A stretch of DNA of 35,503 nucleotides from Bacillota bacterium (GCA_023415375.1 JAEZKW010000269.1:1-35503); one strand, 5' to 3'; shown: positions 15,787 to 24,763, counted from the stretch's first letter. Made by a program: numbers and translations. Notes: generated from the letters alone by a model not told the origin.

Positions 15787-15818
15787 ATACTTAAGTGGCA
15801 AATATTTATACTTAAGTG
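15787..15818 (+). promoter_or_regulatory. Pair of identical 11-bp sites ATACTTAAGTG, 21 bp apart
   Basis: ATACTTAAGTG occurs at 15787-15797 and 15808-15818, two helical turns apart and thus on the same DNA face. Each holds the palindrome ACTTAAGT. They lie between the response regulator and the cluster it appears to head. This is the arrangement expected for binding by two dimers of an activator such as the NarL/LuxR protein encoded just upstream. One further ATACTTAAGT is at 11829-11838, between prs and the AbrB-type gene. Confidence 0.6.
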
Positions 15819-16115
15819 TTACCTCGCTTTTAACCAGCTGTGGCTTCTTTTTAAATGACGGACAATCCACACAAGATTACGGAAGAGCGTATTTATACAT
15901 AATTCTTAACAATACTTTCGTATTACCCTTTTGGTACTTTGGGTAACTTCACAATCATGAAGTGATCGATTAACATGTTGTATATAGTTTTCAAAATAAA
16001 AAATGAATAAATAATAACCTCATTTTAACCTAAATCCGATAAGTAACTTTTAAATTCATATCAAATAAGATTGCCGGAACCGAGGTTTAACAGATCAGAA
16101 GGATGGAAAGTAAGT
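15819..16115 (+). promoter_or_regulatory. Long leader or promoter region of the carrier-protein cluster with two tandem hairpins
   Basis: No gene is seen. TTACCC/GGGTAA (15923-15928 with 15941-15946) and ACTTCA/TGAAGT (15946-15951 with 15958-15963) form adjacent hairpins that share the base at 15946. The rest is A+T rich and must contain the cluster promoter, but I cannot fix a -35/-10 pair; an activator-dependent promoter with poor boxes would fit. Confidence 0.4.
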
Positions 16116-18833
16116 ATGGAGAGTATGGAATTAAACCAATATTTGGGGGAACTTCTTACTACTTGCCCCTACCCGATAACTTTTTCCGGAAACTGCTCCA
16201 ATATTTTAAATAAATGGATAGTTACGGCTGAACTATCAAGTCAGTTCGATGAATATCTGAAGCCAACTTTAGACTCCAAAAGCCGAATCTTGTATCGCAA
16301 TGAAGCCAATTTTCTTTCACAACAAGAACAGGAGAGTAATTGGCGTTATTACATTTCCAATGATCCAATTAGCTTCTACGCAAGTAACCTGCCTGAGAAA
16401 ATGTTTGATACTAGGAACACTAAGAAAATCTATTCCTTATGTAATGTTTATTGTGAACATACAATGGATGTTCTACTTTACTATCAAAGCTTTACTTCTG
16501 TTTTACAAATGTGGATGAATGGGATTTTGGTGGCTAAGAGTAATTTTAATTGTAATATCCTTCCCTTTTTCTTGATCTTCAGACTTAATAAGGGTAATAA
16601 CAGTCTATTGATTGAAAGGATCCTAGATCCCAGCCAGGGTAATTTGGGAACAAATTTGTTTCCATTTACAATGACACTCAAACCATTAAGTTATTTTTCG
16701 GACAAAACAACAAAAGCTTTTTTACATAAAGATTTTTTTAAGAATATTGATGGTTCTTTGCACATTATACCTGATAAATTTTGCCTTGCTGAACATCGCT
16801 GCAAAATATTGGTCCTGCCGAAAAGCTTTCTTAATGACAAGAAAATTAAGATAAAAATTACGATTTTTAATGCAAAAAAAGAAATAATCAACGTTTTTAC
16901 CGGGCTTACCGGGGAAGAATTTGATATAGAACTCAATAATTATCCAAGCGGCGTAATTCGCATTGAAGCAGAGAGTCTTGGACGGAAGAAAAAAACCGGA
17001 GCTATCTATGTTTTTAATGGTGATTTCACTACTGAAAGCAGATTGTTGATTCAAAAAGCCGAGGAACAATTGGAATACCGGATACAAGAAAACAAAACGA
17101 TTATTGGGGCCATGAAAGGATATACCAGTATTCTTAAAATCTCTGAAAAAATTATAAAAGAACAATTTACAGAGACAGATGAGATAAATGGAATTACATA
17201 TTATGCCATGTTTGAAAAATATATTGAATTCGATGATTTTTTGAATTCGCCAGTAAAAAATGAAGTTCGAGGAATTTTTGAGGTTTTTAATAATTATGTA
17301 ACGATATGGAAGAATCTTGGAATCGATGATAATTTTATAACTTATAGTATTTACTTACCGCGCAAATACAATGCCCATAAAAAATACCCGCTTACCATTT
17401 TACTTCAGTATGGATATGGAATGTCGAAATACCCGCGTATATTTAATTATATTAAAGAACGCAGATTTACGGATACGATCATTGTTAATTTTTGTGGTCG
17501 CGGCGACTTAAGTTGTGATTATATTTACGGTATTAATAAGTTAACGATAATTAACGACTTAATAAAACACTTAAATATCGACCGTGATCGCATTGGTTTG
17601 GTTGGTACTTGTATGGGCGCTATGGAAGGTTTCGAGATGGCGAAGAGAATGCCTCATATTTTTTCATCACTAGCAAGTATAACCGGAACAGTTCGATTGG
17701 ACATTCATAATCCGGATTACAGTGTTTTGGATAATCTTAATCATATGATGGTTTATGATTATACTTTAGTTAATGATACTGTTTTTAACAGCGGGCGGAC
17801 TTTAGATACTTTAAAACATATCCAGAATACCAAAAAAACTATTTTTTCAGGTTATTCGCATATCGAATTTGATGAGTTATTTAACAATGAAATTTTGGTA
17901 AAAAAGGTAGCTTCTGAGAAGCGGACTAAATATCCAAAGGAAATTATTTTTACCACGGATGAGCCTTTTTATAATCGCTGTTACTGGTTGAAGATAGAAT
18001 ATATTAAGGATATCCGGTTAAAAGCCGTAATTAAGGGGGAAATAAGGGGAAAAGATACAATTGGAATTGAGATTCATAACATTAAATGTTTTAGCATATT
18101 GATAAATCAAGCTCAGATGAAGCTTGCTACGGCTTTAAAAATATCAATTAACGGCAGAGAACAGGTATTTACTATCCATAAGTATTCTAAACTTGTAATT
18201 ATTTATAATGACAACGATATCATTATAAAAGAGTATATATTATCCAAAGACAGTTTTAACGTTGAATATGAGTATATTGACATTAATGAAGAATTGTTAG
18301 GCATAAAGCAACTTTATTTTAAAAAATGTTTTATTGTAAAGCCTGAGTTTTTTAAAGACAGTTCAAATGTTTTCATAAAAAAACTACTTTTTCTATTACA
18401 AAACCCTTTAAAAGAAAGACTTCGAAACTATAAATTTGATACTGGTTTTGAAAGCGAAGTTGATACTCATTCCTTAAGTCAAACTAATTTTGTGCTTATT
18501 GTTGATTCTAGAAAACCCAACCAATTTCAACAATCAATTCTGGATACAAACCATACATTCGTTATTAACCCTACGAGTCTCGAGTGTTATGAACGGAGGT
18601 TCCGGGGTGATTATTTTGCATTTATAAAAGGTAAGAATCCATTTAATCAAGATCGATTTATCTTGCTGGTTATATATAATAACGATGACGTAGAGGAGGA
18701 GATCATTAATTTTTTAAAGTCCTATGACTCAAACGGTCTTTTTTATAGTGATGCGGTTGTTTATCATCACGGAACCTATCATTCTTTTAGGGAAAAGAGT
18801 AAACACTTACTCTCTGAGACGGAGAATGAGTGA
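16116..18833 (+). CDS. Large alpha/beta-hydrolase with cysteine nucleophile and N-terminal beta-sandwich
   Basis: A cytosolic-looking 905-residue protein, no signal peptide. Its centre (about residues 395-585) is an esterase/prolyl-oligopeptidase-like alpha/beta-hydrolase: ITYSIYLPRKYNAHKKYPLTI, then the nucleophile elbow GLVGTCMGAMEGFEMAKRMP. The usual GxSxG serine is Cys499. His582 (FSGYSHIEF) is a candidate catalytic histidine. The N-terminal part has a galactose-binding-like sandwich (MWMNGILVAKSNF ... GNNSLLIERI), then a helical linker; the last 300 residues are mainly beta and unassigned. Cys in place of Ser is known in dienelactone hydrolases and in some thioesterases that release carrier-bound chains. 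As first gene of the carrier-protein cluster it may act on an acyl-ACP, by inference. The frame is open from TTG 16071; ATG 16116 has GAAGGATGG upstream and is preferred. Confidence 0.72.
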   Translation: MESMELNQYLGELLTTCPYPITFSGNCSNILNKWIVTAELSSQFDEYLKPTLDSKSRILYRNEANFLSQQEQESNWRYYISNDPISFYASNLPEKMFDTRNTKKIYSLCNVYCEHTMDVLLYYQSFTSVLQMWMNGILVAKSNFNCNILPFFLIFRLNKGNNSLLIERILDPSQGNLGTNLFPFTMTLKPLSYFSDKTTKAFLHKDFFKNIDGSLHIIPDKFCLAEHRCKILVLPKSFLNDKKIKIKITIFNAKKEIINVFTGLTGEEFDIELNNYPSGVIRIEAESLGRKKKTGAIYVFNGDFTTESRLLIQKAEEQLEYRIQENKTIIGAMKGYTSILKISEKIIKEQFTETDEINGITYYAMFEKYIEFDDFLNSPVKNEVRGIFEVFNNYVTIWKNLGIDDNFITYSIYLPRKYNAHKKYPLTILLQYGYGMSKYPRIFNYIKERRFTDTIIVNFCGRGDLSCDYIYGINKLTIINDLIKHLNIDRDRIGLVGTCMGAMEGFEMAKRMPHIFSSLASITGTVRLDIHNPDYSVLDNLNHMMVYDYTLVNDTVFNSGRTLDTLKHIQNTKKTIFSGYSHIEFDELFNNEILVKKVASEKRTKYPKEIIFTTDEPFYNRCYWLKIEYIKDIRLKAVIKGEIRGKDTIGIEIHNIKCFSILINQAQMKLATALKISINGREQVFTIHKYSKLVIIYNDNDIIIKEYILSKDSFNVEYEYIDINEELLGIKQLYFKKCFIVKPEFFKDSSNVFIKKLLFLLQNPLKERLRNYKFDTGFESEVDTHSLSQTNFVLIVDSRKPNQFQQSILDTNHTFVINPTSLECYERRFRGDYFAFIKGKNPFNQDRFILLVIYNNDDVEEEIINFLKSYDSNGLFYSDAVVYHHGTYHSFREKSKHLLSETENE

Positions 18834-19584
18834 ATTCAGTGGCATGACAATGAAAAAATATCATTTAAACCACAAAAGGGGAATGTTAATTGCCTGTGAG
18901 GGTATAAGCGGCTCGGGAAAGAGTAAGATTGTAAGCCAATTATACGAGCAGATTGCCGCTCAAAATGAAAAAATAACTATCGTTGAGTGGAATTCGAATC
19001 CATTGATCCGTAACATAATTAATAAACTATATCAATTGAATATCCTATCATCAAATATCTATAGCCTATTACAATGGGTCGGTTTTTTAAATGATTATTT
19101 TCGAAAGATATTACCATTACTGAAAAAGGGATATATTATCATTGCCGATCGCTACGTTTACACAGGATTAACCCGTGATGCCATGAATCGATCCAATCGA
19201 TTCATGGGCCGGTTGATTAGCCGGTACATCTTGAAGCCAGATATTCTATTGTTTAATGATACTGATCTTGAGGTATGTTATTTTCGAATCAAGATGAGGG
19301 GAAAACCACTTTTTCATACCAATCAAAGAATCTTACAAAATAAAGTTTTAAAAAATAAAGATCTATACTATTTAAGAAAAATGCAGTTTCAATATACAAA
19401 ATTACTTAACGATCCAAACCTGCTAGGGAATACGAACGTTTTTATCGTGAATCGTTGGTGCGATATCAGCCAATTGATCGAATTTTATATGAGCCTAAAA
19501 CGTAAAAGAATGCCTTTCATTAATTTAAATAAAAGGCCTGATGAAGAAGTTGCGGTTTGTTCGAGAAATCAATCAAATAAGTAA
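18826..19584 (+). CDS. Thymidylate-kinase-like P-loop kinase
   Basis: A P-loop kinase of the thymidylate kinase type, about 252 residues. Walker A is IACEGISGSGKSKI; the DR(Y/H) motif of the TMK family is ADRYVYTGLTRDAMN; KPDILLFNDTDLEVCYFRIK matches the region before the lid. The C-terminal 40 residues, basic and unlike TMK, are extra. A housekeeping dTMP kinase would not be expected inside this cluster, so a different small phosphate acceptor, perhaps the pathway product, is possible; this is inference. Start is uncertain: ATG 18826 overlaps the previous stop with GGAG too close, and ATG 18844 or 18850 are alternatives. The frame is open further upstream, but that part is out-of-frame hydrolase sequence. 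Confidence 0.75.
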   Translation: MSEFSGMTMKKYHLNHKRGMLIACEGISGSGKSKIVSQLYEQIAAQNEKITIVEWNSNPLIRNIINKLYQLNILSSNIYSLLQWVGFLNDYFRKILPLLKKGYIIIADRYVYTGLTRDAMNRSNRFMGRLISRYILKPDILLFNDTDLEVCYFRIKMRGKPLFHTNQRILQNKVLKNKDLYYLRKMQFQYTKLLNDPNLLGNTNVFIVNRWCDISQLIEFYMSLKRKRMPFINLNKRPDEEVAVCSRNQSNK

Positions 19585-19595
19585 AGGAAGAAATT

Positions 19596-20585
19596 ATGAT
19601 GCGGTTGGCAGTTATAGAAATCGGGACAAATTCAATTAAATATGCAATCGGTGAATTGGATACGTTTAGTGATGAATTGAGGATCATTGAGAAACAAAGT
19701 ACAGTAAGCCGTTTGAGTCAAAATATGTATCAATGGAATTGCATATCCGGCGATGCAATGGAAAGAAATTTACAATTAATCCGTAATTATATGGATATCA
19801 TAAAAAATAAAGGTGCCAAACTAGTTTCAGTTTTGGCAACGAGTGTATTGCGAGACGCAAATAACAGTCAACAATTCATAAAAATGGCACAAGAATTATT
19901 AGGGATAGAAATCAATGTAATCAGCGGAGAACAGGAAGCACATTATACATACAAAGCAAGCTTTAATCTAATAAAGGATGATGGAGTCTACTGTACTGTT
20001 GATATTGGTGGGGGTAGTACCGAGATTACGTATGGAAACAAAGATTTACTAATTCGTAAATATAGTATTGATGTTGGTGCAGTACGATTAACTGAGATGT
20101 TTATTCATACTGATCCAGTTATACCGGAAGAACTCGATAGCATGACTCATTATATTAATAACAAACTTAGTAAATTTAACCTGAGTTCTGTAGGTGACAT
20201 AAAAAATTTACCAAATAAAGATTTGCCAAAATGCCCGAAATTGCTGGGTGTCGGTGGAACGATTAAATCAGTTGGAACGATGTTAATGAAAGGAGATTAT
20301 AGGTCGGAAAATACGGTGCACGGGAAAGTTATTTATCGAACTGACATTGAATCGATCTACAACAGCTTAATCAAACAAAATATTGATCAGAGAGGAAAAA
20401 TTCCTGGGTTGGACCCTAAAAGAGCAGATGTTATCGTAGCTGGGATAACTATTCTATTAACGATCATGAGAACATTTCATTTTGATGAAATTATCATTAA
20501 CTCATTCGGGGTCCTGGAAGGTTTTATGGAAAATTACTTACTCGATCATAAGGGGGAATTCTGTCTTGGACAAGCCAACAATTGA
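19596..20585 (+). CDS. Ppx/GppA-family phosphatase (exopolyphosphatase / pppGpp phosphatase fold)
   Basis: A 329-residue protein of the sugar kinase/actin-like ATPase fold. N-terminal VIEIGTNSIKYAIGEL is the first phosphate-binding loop; VLATSVLRDANN, the INVISGEQEA glutamate segment and VDIGGGSTEI follow in the order of Ppx/GppA proteins, and LLGVGGTIKSVGTMLM is the third loop. Only the two actin-like domains are present; the C-terminal HD-like domain of longer Ppx is absent, as in many Firmicutes. The family removes phosphate from polyphosphate or pppGpp. Its presence in a biosynthetic cluster is odd. Ribosome site AAGGAAG; its end overlaps the next gene by 20 bases. Confidence 0.88.
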   Translation: MMRLAVIEIGTNSIKYAIGELDTFSDELRIIEKQSTVSRLSQNMYQWNCISGDAMERNLQLIRNYMDIIKNKGAKLVSVLATSVLRDANNSQQFIKMAQELLGIEINVISGEQEAHYTYKASFNLIKDDGVYCTVDIGGGSTEITYGNKDLLIRKYSIDVGAVRLTEMFIHTDPVIPEELDSMTHYINNKLSKFNLSSVGDIKNLPNKDLPKCPKLLGVGGTIKSVGTMLMKGDYRSENTVHGKVIYRTDIESIYNSLIKQNIDQRGKIPGLDPKRADVIVAGITILLTIMRTFHFDEIIINSFGVLEGFMENYLLDHKGEFCLGQANN

Positions 20586-20835
20586 AAAAAAGGTTTGTGA
20601 TTTAATTACACCACATTGTCAATTTAATGAGGACAAGCTTTCATTGGATTCTGATTTGAGAGAAAATTATGGAATCGATTCAATTGTTTTGGTAGAAATT
20701 CTATGCGAACTGGAATGTGTATTCTCTATCACTATCGATGATCAGTTATTAACCTATGATGATTTCTCTACGATTAGGAAAATTTCAGGATTTATTAATA
20801 ACCGGCTTAATGGAATTATTGAGAATGTTGTGTGA
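20566..20835 (+). CDS. Acyl carrier protein 1
   Basis: An 89-residue carrier protein. The phosphopantetheine site is YGIDSIVLVEIL with Ser39; the flanking LSLDSDLRE and the FSITIDDQLLTYDDFSTIRKI segments match helices of type II carrier proteins. A TTG start at 20566 is chosen because AGGGGGAA at 20551-20558 is a good ribosome site; the upstream open frame is only shadow of the Ppx gene. It overlaps ppx by 20 bases and is followed after 9 bases by the BtrH-like gene and then the AMP-forming ligase. The ligase is the natural candidate to load it, and the BtrH-like protein to unload it. Confidence 0.9.
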   Translation: MDKPTIEKKVCDLITPHCQFNEDKLSLDSDLRENYGIDSIVLVEILCELECVFSITIDDQLLTYDDFSTIRKISGFINNRLNGIIENVV

Positions 20836-20844
20836 GGTAATTCT

Positions 20845-21981
20845 ATGAACAGACATTTTATACCGAATGTTCCTAAATACTTTGAACCTCATGTAAGTGA
20901 TTGTTTTTTAAATGCCTTGTCAGCAGAATTATTACGTCGAAAAATCAATCCGAATCTAGTACTGGTGGATTACTTATCATTTTTATATGACAGGGAAAAA
21001 GGGTATATCGGAAATAGTTATTTTTATCAATACAATGATCTCTTGTTAGTGACAGAAGACATGTTGAATACCCAACTCCATTTTATCTATCAACATAAAC
21101 CAAAACAATATCCGGTTGACTATCATGAAAATATCACCAGTTTACATGATAAAAAAATTAACATCCTGTTTTATACGGAAAATGATTCGGATGATGCGTA
21201 TTTACGATTAAAAGAGTTAATTGATGCGGATACTCCGGTAATCATTGCGATTGATTTATATTACATGTCTTACCATCGAGCATTTGGAAAAGAGCATGGG
21301 TTCCATTACATTGTCATTACAGGCTATGATGAGATGGAGGGTTGTTTTGAGCTTTTTGATAAGTTTCGTCATGCCAGTTGTGACTTTGAAGGGAAATTAC
21401 CGATTGACGAAATAAAACTGGCTCGTTGCGTGGATGTTCCCGTAAGCAATCCTTTAATAGGTGAATACTTTAGAGCCATATCAAATCTATGGACCGAGGT
21501 CATTATCGGAAGTGATTTTCAAATCTCCAGGGATGATGTTTTCGCAATTTTAAAGGAGAGTTGTCTCAGACTAAAGGGTCAAATCGAGATACTGGGCAAT
21601 CAATGCGGATTAGAGATGATGGACCTTTTTATCAAAGATATCCTTTTAAAAAAAGCAGAAGGATTAAGTGACAAAAATCTATTTCTATTCAAAACATATT
21701 TTAATGAGGCGTTTAAGAAGATGTCCAGAAGTAGGAAGCGGTTTAATTTGTTTATTGCAGAAAATAATGAACTAATACCCCAAGAATTAATAACGGATCT
21801 TTCGGTCTATCTTTATGAGAGCGTAAAAAATTGGGAAATCTCCGCGAATCTATGCTACAAACTGGCCATAAATAAAAATTTGAGTATCATTGATTCCATT
21901 GCATCGCAATTAATGAAGATAAGAGAAGTTGAAACAATGTTTACAAATAAGTTAGATGCATATTTAGCGAATTTTGGTTGA
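20845..21981 (+). CDS. BtrH-like acyltransferase (butirosin biosynthesis protein H, N-terminal domain type)
   Basis: A 378-residue protein whose first half has the BtrH_N pattern, a papain/C39-peptidase-like fold: HVSDCFLNALSAELLR with candidate catalytic Cys20, ADTPVIIAIDLYYM, then EHGFHYIVITGYDE with candidate His154, and CFELFDKF. Family knowledge: BtrH moves a gamma-glutamyl-amino-hydroxybutyryl group from carrier protein BtrI to the aminoglycoside amine. The second half is helical, as in DUF4872 tails. Placed between carrier protein 1 and the AMP-forming ligase, and in a cluster with a BtrIKJ-like trio, it is a likely carrier-to-amine acyl transferase or amide former. The acceptor is unknown; no aminoglycoside genes are seen. 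Ribosome site GTGAGGT. Confidence 0.78.
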   Translation: MNRHFIPNVPKYFEPHVSDCFLNALSAELLRRKINPNLVLVDYLSFLYDREKGYIGNSYFYQYNDLLLVTEDMLNTQLHFIYQHKPKQYPVDYHENITSLHDKKINILFYTENDSDDAYLRLKELIDADTPVIIAIDLYYMSYHRAFGKEHGFHYIVITGYDEMEGCFELFDKFRHASCDFEGKLPIDEIKLARCVDVPVSNPLIGEYFRAISNLWTEVIIGSDFQISRDDVFAILKESCLRLKGQIEILGNQCGLEMMDLFIKDILLKKAEGLSDKNLFLFKTYFNEAFKKMSRSRKRFNLFIAENNELIPQELITDLSVYLYESVKNWEISANLCYKLAINKNLSIIDSIASQLMKIREVETMFTNKLDAYLANFG

Positions 21982-21993
21982 GGGGGCGGCTAA

Positions 21994-23568
21994 ATGGAAC
22001 CAAAATTGAGCACTCCATGGGGTTTATTTGCGATAACCTGTGAGAAATATCCTAATCATCCTATGATCAAACATAATCATCTGGAATATACATATCAGCA
22101 GGTTTTTAATAAAGTACAAAGCATTTCCGATACTCTACAACAATTTGATTCTAGGGTCTTTGGTGTCTATTTGCCGAATTCAATTGAATTTATCACATTT
22201 CTTTTAGCTTTAAATAAGAATAAAAAAATTGTAGTGCCTCTATCATATCAACTTAAAGGAGAATCGCTATATGAGAGAGTGAATTACTCTGATGTTGAAA
22301 TCATAATTACTGATAATAATGGGTTAACGGAAATACTAAAGGTAAAAGAAAAATTAAATGTAGGTATGGTTTTATTACAGAATCAGGAGCTGCGATTTTT
22401 AGGATCGCACCAAAACGGAAAGAAATTAATTGATATCCATGATGATATCTTTGGTATTTGTTTTACATCAGGATCTACATCCCAGCCCAAAGGGGTATTA
22501 ATTAGAAATCAAGCGATTGCCGGTAATGCACTAGCAGTTGCTGATTATCTTAAAATGAACAACCAGGATGTATTCTTTGTAACCCGATCTTTTACCCAAG
22601 CAGGTCCCATAGCGGGAGATATTTTGATGACAATCTGTTCCGGCGGTTGTTTGGTTATATCGAATGATTTATTTCATCCCACGATTTTCCTAAAGACGAT
22701 CCAATCTTTTAAAGTAACGACTACTTTGTTAATCAATACCATGTTATCAATGCTTGTTGAATATCCCCAATTGATGAATTACGATTTAAGTTCGCTAAAA
22801 CGGATTATTTTTGGCGGTATGGCTTCCTCTAAGAGTATGGTAAATGTTGCAATGAATAAATTACCCAATGTTAAATTCTATTGCACCTATGGTATGACTG
22901 AAGCTTCAACTAGAATTACTTTCAGCAATCCTGATGACATCTTGAAATGTCCGGGATCATCGGGCAGAGCAATCAAAGGTTGTGAGGTCAAGGTCTACCG
23001 GGAGGACGGTAAAGAAGCCGGTGTCAATGAAGTCGGAGAAATCTATGTGATTAGCGATTATGTTATGGGAGGTTATTATCAACGCGAACAACTAACCGCG
23101 GAAGCGTTAACCCCAATAGGCCTAAGGACGAGAGATCTTGGTTATAAAGATGAATATGGCTTGCTTTATGTGAATGGAAGAAGTGATGATTTAATTATTC
23201 AGGGTGGTAACAACGTATTCCCGATTGAAATAGAAGAAGTTTTATTGCGAAATTCTCGGATCAAAGAAGCGGTGGTTTTGGGAATAGATGATGAAATACT
23301 TGGTAGTAAGATTGTAGCTTTTGTAAGTTTAGTCGATAGTTCAATAGGTGTACCTGAAGTATTGAAATGGTGCCGGGCTAATCTTGAGGAGCGTAAAATC
23401 CCTAAAGCGGTATATATTTTAAACGAAATTCCGAAAACGGATTTTGGCAAAATTAATAAAAATGAACTTAAAAAAATACTAATGAATAAAGTGAGGGTTA
23501 ACAATGAAAAAGGAAGAGTTAAAACTGGAATGGCAATTGGTCCTTTTAGGATCGATAGAGCTAGATGA
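21994..23568 (+). CDS. AMP-forming acyl-CoA/acyl-ACP ligase (ANL superfamily)
   Basis: A 524-residue adenylate-forming enzyme. It has the phosphate loop FTSGSTSQPKG (157-167), YGMTEASTRITFSNP, the hinge region YGLLYVNGRSDDLIIQGGNNVFPIEIEEVL and the C-terminal catalytic lysine in PKTDFGKINK. It activates a carboxylic acid as AMP ester and then transfers it to a thiol. With carrier protein 1 two genes upstream it probably acts as an acyl-ACP ligase; a free CoA acceptor is the alternative. The acid is unknown. Ribosome site GAGGGGGCGG overlaps the previous stop. The last 65 bases overlap the next gene in another frame, an unusually long overlap. Confidence 0.92.
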   Translation: MEPKLSTPWGLFAITCEKYPNHPMIKHNHLEYTYQQVFNKVQSISDTLQQFDSRVFGVYLPNSIEFITFLLALNKNKKIVVPLSYQLKGESLYERVNYSDVEIIITDNNGLTEILKVKEKLNVGMVLLQNQELRFLGSHQNGKKLIDIHDDIFGICFTSGSTSQPKGVLIRNQAIAGNALAVADYLKMNNQDVFFVTRSFTQAGPIAGDILMTICSGGCLVISNDLFHPTIFLKTIQSFKVTTTLLINTMLSMLVEYPQLMNYDLSSLKRIIFGGMASSKSMVNVAMNKLPNVKFYCTYGMTEASTRITFSNPDDILKCPGSSGRAIKGCEVKVYREDGKEAGVNEVGEIYVISDYVMGGYYQREQLTAEALTPIGLRTRDLGYKDEYGLLYVNGRSDDLIIQGGNNVFPIEIEEVLLRNSRIKEAVVLGIDDEILGSKIVAFVSLVDSSIGVPEVLKWCRANLEERKIPKAVYILNEIPKTDFGKINKNELKKILMNKVRVNNEKGRVKTGMAIGPFRIDRAR

Positions 23569-24685
23569 GGCAAAAGAAAAAAAGTTTAAAGAAATTTTAG
23601 ATGGCCAACTTAATTGGCCGGAAGTACTCTTTCAACTCGTGACTCATCGAACGCTAAATATGTTTTATTTTAACGTAAAGAAATTGAACCTGCTGGGGAA
23701 TATTGAAAAAGAGTTACAACGGCTTATGGATTCACAGTGGCATGTGTATGAAGAAAGAAATAGATACTACTTACAGAAACTGTCGGAAATCCTGGAACAA
23801 TTCACGAAATATCACCTTATTGTACCGATATTAAAGGGAAATTTACTGGCAAGTATGGTTTATCCGGCGATTGAATGTAGAATATTCAATGATCTCGATA
23901 TGTTAATCCAAATTGAAGATGTGGTGCTAGTAACAAAAGCCCTGGAAGGAATAGGCTATATTCAAGGCCACTATGATGAGGAAAAAGGAGTGATCATTGA
24001 AGCGACCAGAAAAGAAAAGATGCTTCAACAACTGGCATCACATGAACTTCAGGAGTTCCAGAAATTGGGCGAAAATTCGTTTGCCAAATTAATTCAAGCC
24101 GATATAAACCATGATATCCTTTGGAAAGGCAATTGCCCATATAAAATTCCAACACAAGATTTGGTTGAGAGGGCAACACCTATTGAAATAAATAATACCA
24201 AAGGTTATATGCTTGATTATATTGATAATATTATCCAGCTCAGTAGTCATCTTTATAAAGAAGCTACTTTAATGATGTGGATTAGTGATTTAAGAGATTT
24301 AAAGATTTATAAGTTCGCTGATTTATTTATGTATATCCATAAATTCTACCAGAAGATTGATTGGGATAAATTAATAGAACGGGTTAAAGGATATGGAGTT
24401 GAAAAGATTGTCTATTACAATTTCCATTATATTGAGATGATGTTTGGCGAATTAATACCAGCGTATGTTTTGGATAATCTGAAACCGGCCGACCTGAGTT
24501 ACCTTGACGAATACGGTATTGAAAATAAAGAACCTTCCAAGTGGGAATATGACTTTTTCACAAGGTTATTTGATACCCAGCGGGTTTTAAAAATAACTGA
24601 AGCACAGTGCGAAAATATTAACAGGTTTATCGATGCCAAAATAAAATCTGACGGATTTATGAACCATCGGACAGTAAATGGTTAA
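23504..24685 (+). CDS. NTP_transf_5-type nucleotidyltransferase-fold protein
   Basis: A 393-residue protein of the 'uncharacterised nucleotidyltransferase' family. The N-terminal helices (NWPEVLFQLVTHRTLNMFYF) and the core VPILKGNLLASMVYP followed by RIFNDLDMLIQIEDV are its signature; N-D-L-D carries the acidic pair expected to hold metal. The middle has an extended helical part with SHLYKEATLMMWISDLRDLKIY, also family-like. The activity of the family is unknown; members often lie in secondary-metabolite or capsule clusters and may nucleotidylate a small molecule. The start at 23504 lies 65 bases inside the ligase gene with GTGAGGG upstream, and the first 60 residues look like family sequence, so the overlap is real. 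Confidence 0.83.
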   Translation: MKKEELKLEWQLVLLGSIELDEAKEKKFKEILDGQLNWPEVLFQLVTHRTLNMFYFNVKKLNLLGNIEKELQRLMDSQWHVYEERNRYYLQKLSEILEQFTKYHLIVPILKGNLLASMVYPAIECRIFNDLDMLIQIEDVVLVTKALEGIGYIQGHYDEEKGVIIEATRKEKMLQQLASHELQEFQKLGENSFAKLIQADINHDILWKGNCPYKIPTQDLVERATPIEINNTKGYMLDYIDNIIQLSSHLYKEATLMMWISDLRDLKIYKFADLFMYIHKFYQKIDWDKLIERVKGYGVEKIVYYNFHYIEMMFGELIPAYVLDNLKPADLSYLDEYGIENKEPSKWEYDFFTRLFDTQRVLKITEAQCENINRFIDAKIKSDGFMNHRTVNG

Positions 24686-24763
24686 TTACTTGAGTATTGA
24701 CGTCTCCCATCAGTTTACATCATTGATTGCAGGCTCATCCGAGTTGGGTTATTGGAGGTTTAA

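Noticed and set aside
15787..15818. Matching the paired sites to the NarL heptamer TACYYMT
   Set aside because: TACTTAA fails at the last position, so the sites are reported as candidates for the local regulator without equating them to the NarL box.
18826..19584. Calling the P-loop kinase tmk
   Set aside because: The fold fits, but the gene lies in a biosynthetic block and has an atypical C-terminal extension; a symbol would imply a housekeeping role that I cannot support.
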